This document shows, in pieces, positions 1 to 6,070 of a DNA stretch of 6,070 bases (positions are counted from its first letter, which is position 1; every line of letters begins with the position of its first letter). The notes under the pieces are model-generated. The model made no database searches. It saw nothing but the letters and a program-made list of their open reading frames with translations, and was not told the origin of the DNA. A program made the position numbers and the translations under genes. Source of the stretch: JAJYTI01 sp035302145. GTDB lineage: Bacteria; Bacteroidota; Bacteroidia; Flavobacteriales; Flavobacteriaceae. The stretch covers positions 1-6,070 of the forward strand of contig DATGSX010000098.1 in assembly GCA_035302145.1 (NCBI GenBank). Reading direction: 5' to 3'.

Positions 1-140
1 ACTTCCACCAACCACAATCTACGCTATTATTGTTAGTTGCGGCATTACTGGGCGAGGATTGGAGAAAAGTATACGACTACGCTATGAAAAATGACTTTAG
101 GTTCTTAAGTTATGGGGATGGGTCTTTGTTACTTCCGTAA
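1..140 (+). CDS. QueA-family S-adenosylmethionine:tRNA ribosyltransferase-isomerase, C-terminal end only
   Basis: The last 46 complete codons of a gene running in from the left (frame starts at base 3, stop TAA at 138-140). The peptide contains FHQPQSTLLLLVAAL, matching the conserved NFHxPxSTLLxLVxA segment of QueA, and ends FRFLSYGDGSLLLP, matching the family's C-terminal F-R-F-x-SYGD signature. QueA transfers and isomerises the ribosyl part of S-adenosylmethionine onto 7-aminomethyl-7-deazaguanine at tRNA position 34, giving epoxyqueuosine, and acts in the cytoplasm. Many Bacteroidota, as I recall, carry both a standard QueA of about 350 residues and a longer paralogue of about 400. The FLSYGDGSLL ending, in place of FFSYGDAMLI, leans towards the longer form, so I give no gene symbol. 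The family call is firm; which paralogue it is remains an inference from a short tail. Confidence 0.85.
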   Translation, partial: FHQPQSTLLLLVAALLGEDWRKVYDYAMKNDFRFLSYGDGSLLLP

Positions 141-186
141 ACATCTTTAATTTGGGTGAAAATCGGTTTATTCACATAATTTCACT

Positions 187-513
187 CTTCAGGGTTCAGG
201 GTTCAGTGATCAGAAAACAAAATATGTATCTGCGAAATCTGCGGGAAAAAAATTACGACTTGGCGAAAGGGCGAGTGAGCGACTTGGCGAAGGAGCGAAA
301 CTTGAAAATCACAAAATATCTGCGTTAATCTGTGAAAATCCAGTGAAACTTCAGGGTTCAGGGTTCAGAAACAAAATAAATATCTGCGAAATCTGCGGGA
401 AAAAAATTACGACTTGGCGAGAGGGCGAGTGAACGACTTGGCGAAGGAGCGAAACTTGAAAATCACAAAATATCTGCGTTAATCTGTGAAAATCTAAGGT
501 GAAACTTCAGGGT
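187..513. repeat. Tandem array of ~160-bp intergenic repeat (two near-complete copies plus a truncated third)
   Basis: Copy 1 spans 187-348 and copy 2 spans 349-504; a third copy breaks off after nine bases (505-513). Each copy opens with CTTCAGGGTTCAGGGTTCAG, itself a 7-bp TTCAGGG microrepeat. Over 227-340 against 381-494 the copies align without gaps, and I count only 2 differences in 114 bases. Copy 1 carries about 8 extra bases (around TGATCAG, 205-212) and copy 2 a few extra near 495-499, giving periods of 162 and 156. Each unit is composite: a TATCTGCG-AAATCTGCGGG module, two 24-bp-spaced copies of CGACTTGGCGA (256 and 280; 410 and 434), then TATCTGCGTTAATCTGTG. I see no open reading frame and no terminal inverted repeats. 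Similar ATCTGCG/ATCTGTG-rich intergenic repeats occur, as I recall, in Bacteroidota genomes; the function is unknown. Confidence 0.9.
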
Positions 514-594
514 CTGATTGTGCGGATTAAAAGCAAACTTTTTTAATAATAACTTTATAATTAAAATTACTATTAAGTGCACAATTTAAAGCAC

Positions 595-618
595 ATTGAC
601 TCTTAACAGATAGTCAAT
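595..618. promoter_or_regulatory. Inverted repeat upstream of the ABC operon (possible operator)
   Basis: ATTGACT (595-601) and AGTCAAT (612-618) are perfect 7-bp inverted arms around a 10-base spacer. It lies about 100 bases before the ATPase start, in an AT-rich leader, directly next to a shorter GTGC/GCAC pair (577-580, 591-594). The arm length and spacing would suit a dimeric regulator, but chance is possible in AT-rich DNA and no T-run follows, so a terminator is unlikely. No good promoter was found in this leader to place the site relative to a transcription start. Confidence 0.3.
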
Positions 619-716
619 ATGAATCCAATATATAGGGATTAAAATCAGTCATATACATTTACTTCACTTAATTTATCTATATTGTAACACAAAATTAACA
701 AGAATCTGCAAATCCT

Positions 717-1592
717 ATGAGTTTAGTTATTCAAAATTTAAACAAGACCTACAGCAACGGTGTAAAGGCAATAGATAATTTAGACCTAGAAATAGGGGCT
801 GGAATGTTCGGCTTATTAGGTCCGAACGGCGCTGGAAAATCTTCGATTATGCGAACTATCGCAACCCTGCAAAAACCCGATACAGGAAGTATACACTTTG
901 GAGATATCAATATTCTGGAAAACCAACAAGAGTTTAGAAAAATCCTTGGTTATCTACCTCAATCTTTTGGGGTGTATCCCAATATCTCTGCCGATGATTT
1001 ATTGGATTATTTTGCAAGACTAAAAGGAATTTCATCTTCCAAAGATCGTAGAAAAATTGTGGATAGCGTTCTGGAAGCTACTAATCTGTATGATGTTCGA
1101 AAGAAAAGTGTGAGTGGATATTCTGGCGGAATGAAACAAAGATTTGGTATTGCACAATTACTATTGAACGATCCAAAATTGATTATTGTAGACGAACCTA
1201 CCGCAGGATTAGACCCAGCTGAAAGACATAGATTTCTAAATGTACTCAGAGAAATTGGGACCGACAACACCGTGATTTTTTCTACCCATATTGTAGACGA
1301 TGTAAAAGAGCTTTGCAATCATATGGCAATAATAAATGGAGGAAGGTTATTAGATAAAAGCACGCCAAAAGAAGCACAGAAAAAACTGGAAGGATTAATC
1401 TGGACAAAAGAAGTAAATAGAGAAGAAGCCGATAATTTAAATACAGAACTCAATCTATTGTCTAGTAACTACAATGAAGATAACTCTTTAAATGTACGAG
1501 TTTTATCAGAAGAACCTCTAACTGAAAAAGGGTTTATCCAAGTTACCCCAAACTTAGAGGATGTTTATTTCGCAGCGCTAAAAAACGATTAA
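717..1592 (+). CDS. ABC transporter ATP-binding protein (ABC-2 exporter type)
   Basis: The cytoplasmic ATPase that powers the permease encoded 3 bases downstream. All nucleotide-binding motifs are intact: Walker A GPNGAGKS (residues 35-42), Q-loop Q82 in YLPQSFGVYP, signature YSGGM (135-139) followed by KQR, Walker B LIIVDEP (155-161), D-loop AGLD (163-166) and switch His191 in STHIVDD. The roughly 60-residue tail after the core ends in PNLEDVYFAAL, a C-terminal signature common in ATPases paired with ABC-2 permeases. The length of 291 residues is normal for a single-domain ATPase, so two copies should dimerise under one permease chain. The ATG at 717 gives the usual start a few residues before the first β-strand; no strong ribosome binding site is visible, as is usual in Bacteroidota. 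It resembles gliding-type GldA and other CcmA/NatA-like ATPases, but nothing points to a specific substrate. Confidence 0.95.
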   Translation: MSLVIQNLNKTYSNGVKAIDNLDLEIGAGMFGLLGPNGAGKSSIMRTIATLQKPDTGSIHFGDINILENQQEFRKILGYLPQSFGVYPNISADDLLDYFARLKGISSSKDRRKIVDSVLEATNLYDVRKKSVSGYSGGMKQRFGIAQLLLNDPKLIIVDEPTAGLDPAERHRFLNVLREIGTDNTVIFSTHIVDDVKELCNHMAIINGGRLLDKSTPKEAQKKLEGLIWTKEVNREEADNLNTELNLLSSNYNEDNSLNVRVLSEEPLTEKGFIQVTPNLEDVYFAALKND

Positions 1593-1595
1593 ATC

Positions 1596-4500
1596 ATGTT
1601 TAAAACTATATTTTCTTTCGAATTTAAGCGTTGGATCAAAGGCTGGCAATTTTATCTATACGCAGGTATATTCTTTTTCCTAGGTTTTTTCTTGATGGGG
1701 AGCGGTTTAGGATTTTTCGATGCGGTAACTGTTACTACCACTTCTGCAAAGGTGTCAAACACCCCGCTGGTAATCAGCATGTTGATTGAAGGTGCTAATA
1801 ATTTATTGTATTTCTTATTTCCTACGATAATCGGCGCATCGATTTATCGGGATTATAAATACAATATGCATCAGATTTTTTATTCCTACCCTTTCACCAA
1901 GACAAATTATTTATTAGGGAAATTCTTAAGTGCTTTTTCCATCACTTTTATTATCAGCGCGTTTATTGGTCTAGGTATTTTTATTGCAACACTAATGCCA
2001 ATGGCCAATTCTGACCTCTTAGGACCAAATGTTTTTTGGAATTATGCACAGGCTTACCTACTAAACGTCATTCCCAATATGTTATTAATAGGGATAATTG
2101 TTTTTACTGTAACCACCTTATCCAGAAGTGTTTATGTTGGGTTTATCTCTATCATAGCTATCATTATTATTATTGGAGTTGTTAATAGTATTGCTGCTGA
2201 TATGGACAATGAGATAATAGCCATGTTGATTGATCCCTCTGGCATGCAGGCTTTGCAGTATTACACCAAATACTGGACAGTGGATGAGTTCAATACTAAC
2301 AACTTGCCAGTGGAAAAATGGTACTTGGTAAATCGAGCGATTTGGCTTGGTATGACAATGATTTTTGCCGTACTATTGTTTTTACTTTTCAACTTTTCTG
2401 AACAACCTATCAACTTAAAATTCTGGAAGAAAAAAGAGGGTGAAAGATCAACTAAGTCTAACTTAATAGGGTTGCATAAAATTGTTTTACCTAAAGTTAA
2501 GTACAGCTATTCATTAAAATCACATTGGAATAACGTGGTCAACTTTACACGTTTAAACTTTATATTTCTGATTAAAAACAGAGCTTTTCTTATCCTGGTA
2601 GCTATAGGTATTCTGAGCATGATTTTTATTGGTATTTTTTCCAATACCATCATGGGAACCAAAACGCTTCCAGTAACCAGAAATATGCTTTCGATTCTTT
2701 CGGCAGTTTTTATGATTTTCATTGTAGCCAACACATTCTTAGGTGCTGGTTTGTTGATTCATCGAGGAAAGAACACCAATATGGATGAATTGATAGATGT
2801 TACGCCCACCCCAAACTGGGTGTTTTTCATTTCCAATTTTTTCGCCTTGATTTTAATGCAAATACTCCTGCTTTTAACAATTATGATAGGTGGAATTGCA
2901 ATTCAAACTTTCCTTGGATATTATCAATTCGAAGTAGGGCTTTACCTTAAAGGTTTACTAGGAATAACCTTGGTATCTTATATCATTTGGGCGGGATTAG
3001 CCATGGCGGTGCAAACGCTATTTAGAAATTATATTGTTGGATTCTTTATCTTAATTCTATTTTTCCTTTTTGGAGATCTGTATTCTAAATTAGGAGTAGA
3101 ACAAACTATATTCTTTTTTAATCGATTGCCTACGCCTTCCTATTCAGACTTAAATGGCTTTGGAAGCGGGCTACCTAAGTATTTTGTGTATGTATCCTAC
3201 TGGATGCTTTTTATAGGATTTATCAGTGGACTGACTTTGATGTTCTGGAGAAGAGGCGTTTTCAGTTTTAAAGAAAGGTTCCATTTTGCAAGAAAAAGAG
3301 CGAAATCTAAAGTGGTTATTCCAACCCTTCTTTGCTTAGGCGGATTTTTAGTTTTAGGAGGGTATTTATATTATGAAAACACCATTAAACATCCTTATTA
3401 TTCGGCCAAAGAAAGAGAGTTGATGCAAGTGGAATATGAACAGAAATTCAAAGGCTACGAAAATATGGTGCTACCACGAATTGTCGACGTTAAGGTGGAC
3501 ATGGATTTATATCCTACATCGCGTGACTTTGAAGCTAGAGGACAGTATATCTTAAAAAATAAAAATGCCACTGCTGTAGATAGTCTATTGGTGAATTATA
3601 ATCCTAGGTACATCACTGATATAAAAATAGAAAATGCAGAGTTTTTATCTAAAGATACGCTTTACGGGTATAGTTTTTATCGATTTAATCAACCTCTAGA
3701 TAGTGGAGCAACAGCAAAAATGGAATTCCATATCAAGAACAAACCAAATACTATTTTAAGAAGCAATTCTCCCGTTATTGGGAATGGTACTTTTATAAAT
3801 AACTCCCATTTTCCGTCACTTGGATATGATGATTCTAGAGAAGTAAGCAGTTCTCAATTAAGAGAGAAATATGATTTACCGCCGAAAAAACGGATGGCAG
3901 ATCAGGATGATTTAAAAGCAAGACAGAATACCTATATCCGAAATGATTCGGATTGGATTACTTTCGAGACCACCGTTAGCACCGAAGAAGATCAGATAGC
4001 CATCGCACCAGGATATTTACAGAAAGAGTGGGTTGAGGACGGACGTAGGTATTTTCACTATAGTATGGGAGATCAGAAAATATTGAACTTTTTCGCTTAT
4101 AACTCTGGTACTTATGAAGTAGAAAGAGATAAATGGGAAGACATCGATATTGAAATTTATTACAACAAGAAACATCCATATAATGTGGATAGAATGGTTA
4201 ATGGCTTGAAAAAAAGTTTCGATTATTTCACCAAAGAATTTGGTCCCTATCAATTTAAGCAAGCAAGGATTATAGAATTTCCAACGACTCATGGTAGTTT
4301 TGCGCAGTCGTTTGCTAATACTATTCCATTTTCAGAAAGCATTGGATTTATTGCCGATGTGGATGATGAAGATGAAGAAGGGGTAGATTATCCATTCGCC
4401 GTAACCTCACATGAATTGGCTCATCAATGGTGGGCACATCAGGTAATAGGGGCCAATGTGAAAGGATCAACCATGTTATCGGAAAGTCTATCAGAATACA

Positions 4501-5279
4501 GTTCCTTAAAAGTATTGGAACATGAGTATGGACAAGGTCAAATGCGTAAGTTTTTGAAAGAATCTTTAGATAGTTACTTAGCTAGTCGAAGTTTTGAAAC
4601 CGAAGAAGAACAGCCTTTGATGTACAATGAGAATCAATCCTATATTCACTACCGAAAAGGATCGTTGGTTTTCTATGCTTTGAGTGATTATATGGGCGAA
4701 AAGAAACTGAATAAAGTATTAAGTCAGTTTATTGACAAGAGGGCGTTCCAAGATGCGCCACATGCTACGTCTGGTGAGCTTGTAGATGATCTAAAAGCTG
4801 CTGTGCCAGATTCTTTACAGTATATGATTAAAGATATGTTCGAAACCATTACGCTTTACGATAATTATATAGATAGTGCAGAAGCACGCGAACTAGAAGA
4901 TGGAACCTACGAAGTAGCTATAAAAGCTATTGTTAGCAAATATAGAGCAGGCGAAAAAGGAAAGAGGTTATATGCCAATTCACAAGGTGATTCATTGGTT
5001 TACATCAACAAAAGAGATAAAGAAATAAAATCTTTGCCTTTACAAGACTATGTAGAAGTAGGAGTTTTTGCAACAAACGAAGATCAGGAAACAGGAAAAA
5101 CATCGGAGAAAATCCTCTATTTAGAGAAAGTGAAAATCACCGATATTGAAAATGACTTTAAGATAATTGTAAAGGAAAAACCAAGCGAAGCAGGGATAGA
5201 TCCATACAACAAACTGATTGACACAAGGTCAAATGATAATCGAAGAAGTGTAGATATAAAAAAAGAAGAAACTTTATAA
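1596..5279 (+). CDS. ABC-2 permease fused to a C-terminal M1-family metallopeptidase domain
   Basis: A 1227-residue inner-membrane protein joining transport and peptidase domains. I see six hydrophobic helices in the first half (about 19-41, 62-83, 108-134, 152-174, 179-200, 247-267), six in the second (about 330-349, 366-388, 408-432, 451-472, 479-494, 532-551) and a thirteenth at 573-593. The two halves share R-x4-NM-x2-[IL][FI]-x3-P (R85-P99 and R390-P404), which resembles the GTLE-x-LL-x-x-P loop of ABC-2 permeases, so one chain supplies both transmembrane modules. Residues from about 626 form an M1-like region: β-rich N-terminal domain, zinc site HELAH (939-943) with Glu963, YxKG with candidate catalytic Tyr1019, and a β-rich tail containing AGIDPYNKLID. 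The GxMEN motif is not recognisable, and the HEXXH-to-Glu gap is 19 rather than 18. With a cytoplasmic N-terminus, 13 helices place the peptidase in the periplasm. The gene starts 3 bases after the ATPase stop, so the two are surely co-transcribed. The fusion type is known in Bacteroidota annotation; its substrate is not known to me. Confidence 0.93.
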   Translation: MFKTIFSFEFKRWIKGWQFYLYAGIFFFLGFFLMGSGLGFFDAVTVTTTSAKVSNTPLVISMLIEGANNLLYFLFPTIIGASIYRDYKYNMHQIFYSYPFTKTNYLLGKFLSAFSITFIISAFIGLGIFIATLMPMANSDLLGPNVFWNYAQAYLLNVIPNMLLIGIIVFTVTTLSRSVYVGFISIIAIIIIIGVVNSIAADMDNEIIAMLIDPSGMQALQYYTKYWTVDEFNTNNLPVEKWYLVNRAIWLGMTMIFAVLLFLLFNFSEQPINLKFWKKKEGERSTKSNLIGLHKIVLPKVKYSYSLKSHWNNVVNFTRLNFIFLIKNRAFLILVAIGILSMIFIGIFSNTIMGTKTLPVTRNMLSILSAVFMIFIVANTFLGAGLLIHRGKNTNMDELIDVTPTPNWVFFISNFFALILMQILLLLTIMIGGIAIQTFLGYYQFEVGLYLKGLLGITLVSYIIWAGLAMAVQTLFRNYIVGFFILILFFLFGDLYSKLGVEQTIFFFNRLPTPSYSDLNGFGSGLPKYFVYVSYWMLFIGFISGLTLMFWRRGVFSFKERFHFARKRAKSKVVIPTLLCLGGFLVLGGYLYYENTIKHPYYSAKERELMQVEYEQKFKGYENMVLPRIVDVKVDMDLYPTSRDFEARGQYILKNKNATAVDSLLVNYNPRYITDIKIENAEFLSKDTLYGYSFYRFNQPLDSGATAKMEFHIKNKPNTILRSNSPVIGNGTFINNSHFPSLGYDDSREVSSSQLREKYDLPPKKRMADQDDLKARQNTYIRNDSDWITFETTVSTEEDQIAIAPGYLQKEWVEDGRRYFHYSMGDQKILNFFAYNSGTYEVERDKWEDIDIEIYYNKKHPYNVDRMVNGLKKSFDYFTKEFGPYQFKQARIIEFPTTHGSFAQSFANTIPFSESIGFIADVDDEDEEGVDYPFAVTSHELAHQWWAHQVIGANVKGSTMLSESLSEYSSLKVLEHEYGQGQMRKFLKESLDSYLASRSFETEEEQPLMYNENQSYIHYRKGSLVFYALSDYMGEKKLNKVLSQFIDKRAFQDAPHATSGELVDDLKAAVPDSLQYMIKDMFETITLYDNYIDSAEARELEDGTYEVAIKAIVSKYRAGEKGKRLYANSQGDSLVYINKRDKEIKSLPLQDYVEVGVFATNEDQETGKTSEKILYLEKVKITDIENDFKIIVKEKPSEAGIDPYNKLIDTRSNDNRRSVDIKKEETL

Positions 5280-5299
5280 ACTTACTTCATATTCCTTTT

Positions 5300-5335
5300 A
5301 AAACCTATGGTATCTAGCATATATCATAGGTTTTT
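5300..5335 (+). terminator. Rho-independent terminator of the ABC operon
   Basis: Twenty bases after the permease-peptidase stop, AAAACCTATGGTAT (5300-5313) pairs with ATATCATAGGTTTT (5321-5334), a 14-bp stem with one G-U pair, around the 7-base loop CTAGCAT. The 3' arm ends in five T's and continues AT-rich. The matching A-run on the 5' side could also make it work on the opposite strand, but no gene is seen there. It separates the transporter operon from the Nudix gene. Confidence 0.85.
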
Positions 5336-5454
5336 AAATTGAAAACAAGAAACCCTAAGTAACGGATTCATAGTGTCATTTTGCTGTATATTAATAGGCA
5401 AGATTATATAGGTAAACTATGGTTTTATCCTTAAAATAGAACGTATATAAAATG

Positions 5455-5462
5455 TATCTTTG
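5455..5462 (+). promoter_or_regulatory. Bacteroidota-type -7 promoter element for the Nudix gene
   Basis: TATCTTTG matches the Bacteroidota primary sigma factor consensus TAnnTTTG exactly. It lies 25 bases before the ATG at 5488, which would give a short leader of roughly 15-20 bases. The expected TTG-type -33 element is not clear; only a T-rich stretch lies upstream. The position after the terminator and directly before a gene supports the call. Confidence 0.6.
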
Positions 5463-5487
5463 ATTTAATTATTTAGAGTTTATACCT

Positions 5488-5886
5488 ATGCTTCATGTCA
5501 CTTGTGCTGTCATTCAAAAAGAAAACAAATTTCTGATTTGCCAACGTTCCAAAGAGATGAAACTTCCTTTGAAATGGGAATTCCCTGGCGGAAAGATAGA
5601 AGAAGGTGAAGATAAAAAGGAGTGCTTGAAACGTGAAGTAAAAGAAGAACTTGGATTAAATATTGAAGTTTTAGCTCCATTAGAAATGGTAGAACACCAT
5701 TATCCCGAATTTTCCATTTCCTTGTATCCTTTTATGTGCAAGATAAAGTCAGGGGAACTTTCGGTGGCAGAACATGCACAAGTAAAATGGGTAGGTTTAG
5801 ATGAGTTGGATAATTTCGACTGGGCCGAAGCAGATTTACCAATACTTGTTGAATTAAAAAATTTACTTTCGACCAAAGAAGAATAA
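5488..5886 (+). CDS. Nudix hydrolase, MutT/NudG-like (deoxy)nucleoside triphosphate pyrophosphohydrolase
   Basis: A 132-residue cytoplasmic enzyme of the usual MutT length. The Nudix box GX5EX7REUXEEXGU is complete: Gly35, Glu41, then REVKEELGL at 49-57, whose glutamates bind the catalytic Mg2+ or Mn2+. WEFPGGK (30-36) just before it is the MutT/NudG form of the entry. Near the C-terminus, EHAQVKWV (95-102) and DWAEADLPIL (111-120) match the EHxxxxW and APADIPLL segments of this subgroup. Expected activity is hydrolysis of oxidised or modified (d)NTPs such as 8-oxo-dGTP to the monophosphate and pyrophosphate; MutT and NudG (5-methyl-dCTP/CTP) specificities cannot be told apart here, so no symbol is given. 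An in-frame TGA at 5461-5463 and no ATG, GTG or TTG codon between fix the start. It is probably co-transcribed with the next gene, 4 bases downstream. Confidence 0.92.
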   Translation: MLHVTCAVIQKENKFLICQRSKEMKLPLKWEFPGGKIEEGEDKKECLKREVKEELGLNIEVLAPLEMVEHHYPEFSISLYPFMCKIKSGELSVAEHAQVKWVGLDELDNFDWAEADLPILVELKNLLSTKEE

Positions 5887-5890
5887 AAAC

Positions 5891-6070
5891 ATGCAAAAAA
5901 CAGCCATTATATTAGGAGCGACAGGACTTACAGGTGGACATTTATTAGATTTATTATTAGAAGACGATTCCTTCAACAAAATACTAGTTTTCTCCCGTCG
6001 AAAAACAGGTAAAGAGCATCCGAAACTAGATGAGCATATCATTGATTTATTGAAGCTAGATGATTATAAA
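5891..6070 (+). CDS. NAD(P)H-binding Rossmann-fold protein (atypical short-chain dehydrogenase type), N-terminal part
   Basis: The first 60 codons of a gene cut by the window edge. It opens with a β-strand and the dinucleotide-binding loop GATGLTG (residues 9-15, GxxGxxG), then a helix, then a second strand ending ILVFSRR (31-37). Arginines 36-37 after that strand suggest a preference for NADPH over NADH. The pattern fits the NAD(P)H-binding or NmrA/HTATIP2-like group of atypical short-chain dehydrogenases; the catalytic residues lie beyond the window, so whether it is an enzyme or a redox sensor cannot be judged. The start lies 4 bases after the Nudix stop, so the two probably share a transcript. 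No specific function is assigned. Confidence 0.8.
   Translation, partial: MQKTAIILGATGLTGGHLLDLLLEDDSFNKILVFSRRKTGKEHPKLDEHIIDLLKLDDYK

Noticed and set aside
156..175. GTGAA/TTCAC hairpin as a terminator after the queA-family gene
   Set aside because: The stem is only 5 bp with a large AT-rich loop and no T-run behind it.
187..513. CRISPR array or insertion sequence as an explanation of the repeats
   Set aside because: The units are about 160 bp with no unique spacers between short identical repeats, no transposase and no terminal inverted repeats.
550..557. TAACTTTA as an alternative -7 element for the ABC operon
   Set aside because: The final G is missing, and the nearest upstream TTG (518-520) is too far away for normal spacing.
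678..684. TATATTG as a possible -7 promoter element of the ABC operon
   Set aside because: It lacks one base of the TAnnTTTG consensus and has no convincing -33 partner; in such AT-rich DNA the match is not meaningful.
703..714. AATCTGCAAATC just before the ATPase start, resembling the ATCTGCGAAATC module of the upstream repeat
   Set aside because: It is only 12 bases with one base missing and no flanking similarity to the repeat; chance explains it.
1007..1318. Minus-strand open frame of 103 codons inside the ATPase gene
   Set aside because: It lies opposite the intact ATPase motifs, has no promoter or recognisable domain and reads as a shadow frame.
3976..4292. Two overlapping minus-strand open frames inside the peptidase domain
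   Set aside because: Both lie opposite a well-supported coding sequence, overlap each other and show no domain features.

Overview
The window looks like chromosomal DNA from a member of the Bacteroidota, most likely a flavobacterium or cytophagale. The DNA is AT-rich and start codons lack clear Shine-Dalgarno sequences. One gene is preceded by TATCTTTG, which fits the Bacteroidota -7 promoter consensus TAnnTTTG. The protein types also fit, above all an ABC permease fused to an M1-type peptidase. Every supported gene lies on the + strand.

Layout. Positions 1-140 hold the 3' end of a QueA-family gene (queuosine synthesis). A 576-base gap follows (141-716). It holds a tandem array of about 160-bp units (187-513) with two nearly complete copies and the start of a third, and then an AT-rich leader with a small inverted repeat. 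Next comes a two-gene transporter operon: an ABC ATPase (717-1592) and, 3 bases later, a 1227-residue protein (1596-5279). That protein joins two ABC-2-type membrane modules, one further membrane helix and a C-terminal M1-like zinc peptidase domain. The operon ends at a strong hairpin terminator (5300-5335). A recognisable promoter then leads into a Nudix hydrolase gene (5488-5886). Four bases later starts a Rossmann-fold NAD(P)H-binding protein (5891 onward), which is cut by the window edge.

How the genes work together. The ATPase and the fusion protein should form one complex: two ATPase subunits under a single membrane chain that carries both transmembrane halves. By my count there are 13 membrane helices (6 + 6 + 1). 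With the N-terminus in the cytoplasm this puts the peptidase domain outside the inner membrane, so ATP-driven transport or conformational change is physically tied to a periplasmic peptidase-like domain. Proteins of this architecture are known in Bacteroidota annotation, but I know of no established substrate or role. The peptidase keeps its zinc-binding histidines and glutamates and a candidate catalytic tyrosine. It has apparently lost the GxMEN aminopeptidase motif, and its HEXXH-to-Glu spacing is one residue longer than usual. The downstream Nudix and NAD(P)H-binding genes are a separate, ordinary transcription unit with no evident link to the transporter.

No tRNA, rRNA, CRISPR array, insertion sequence or phage gene was seen.
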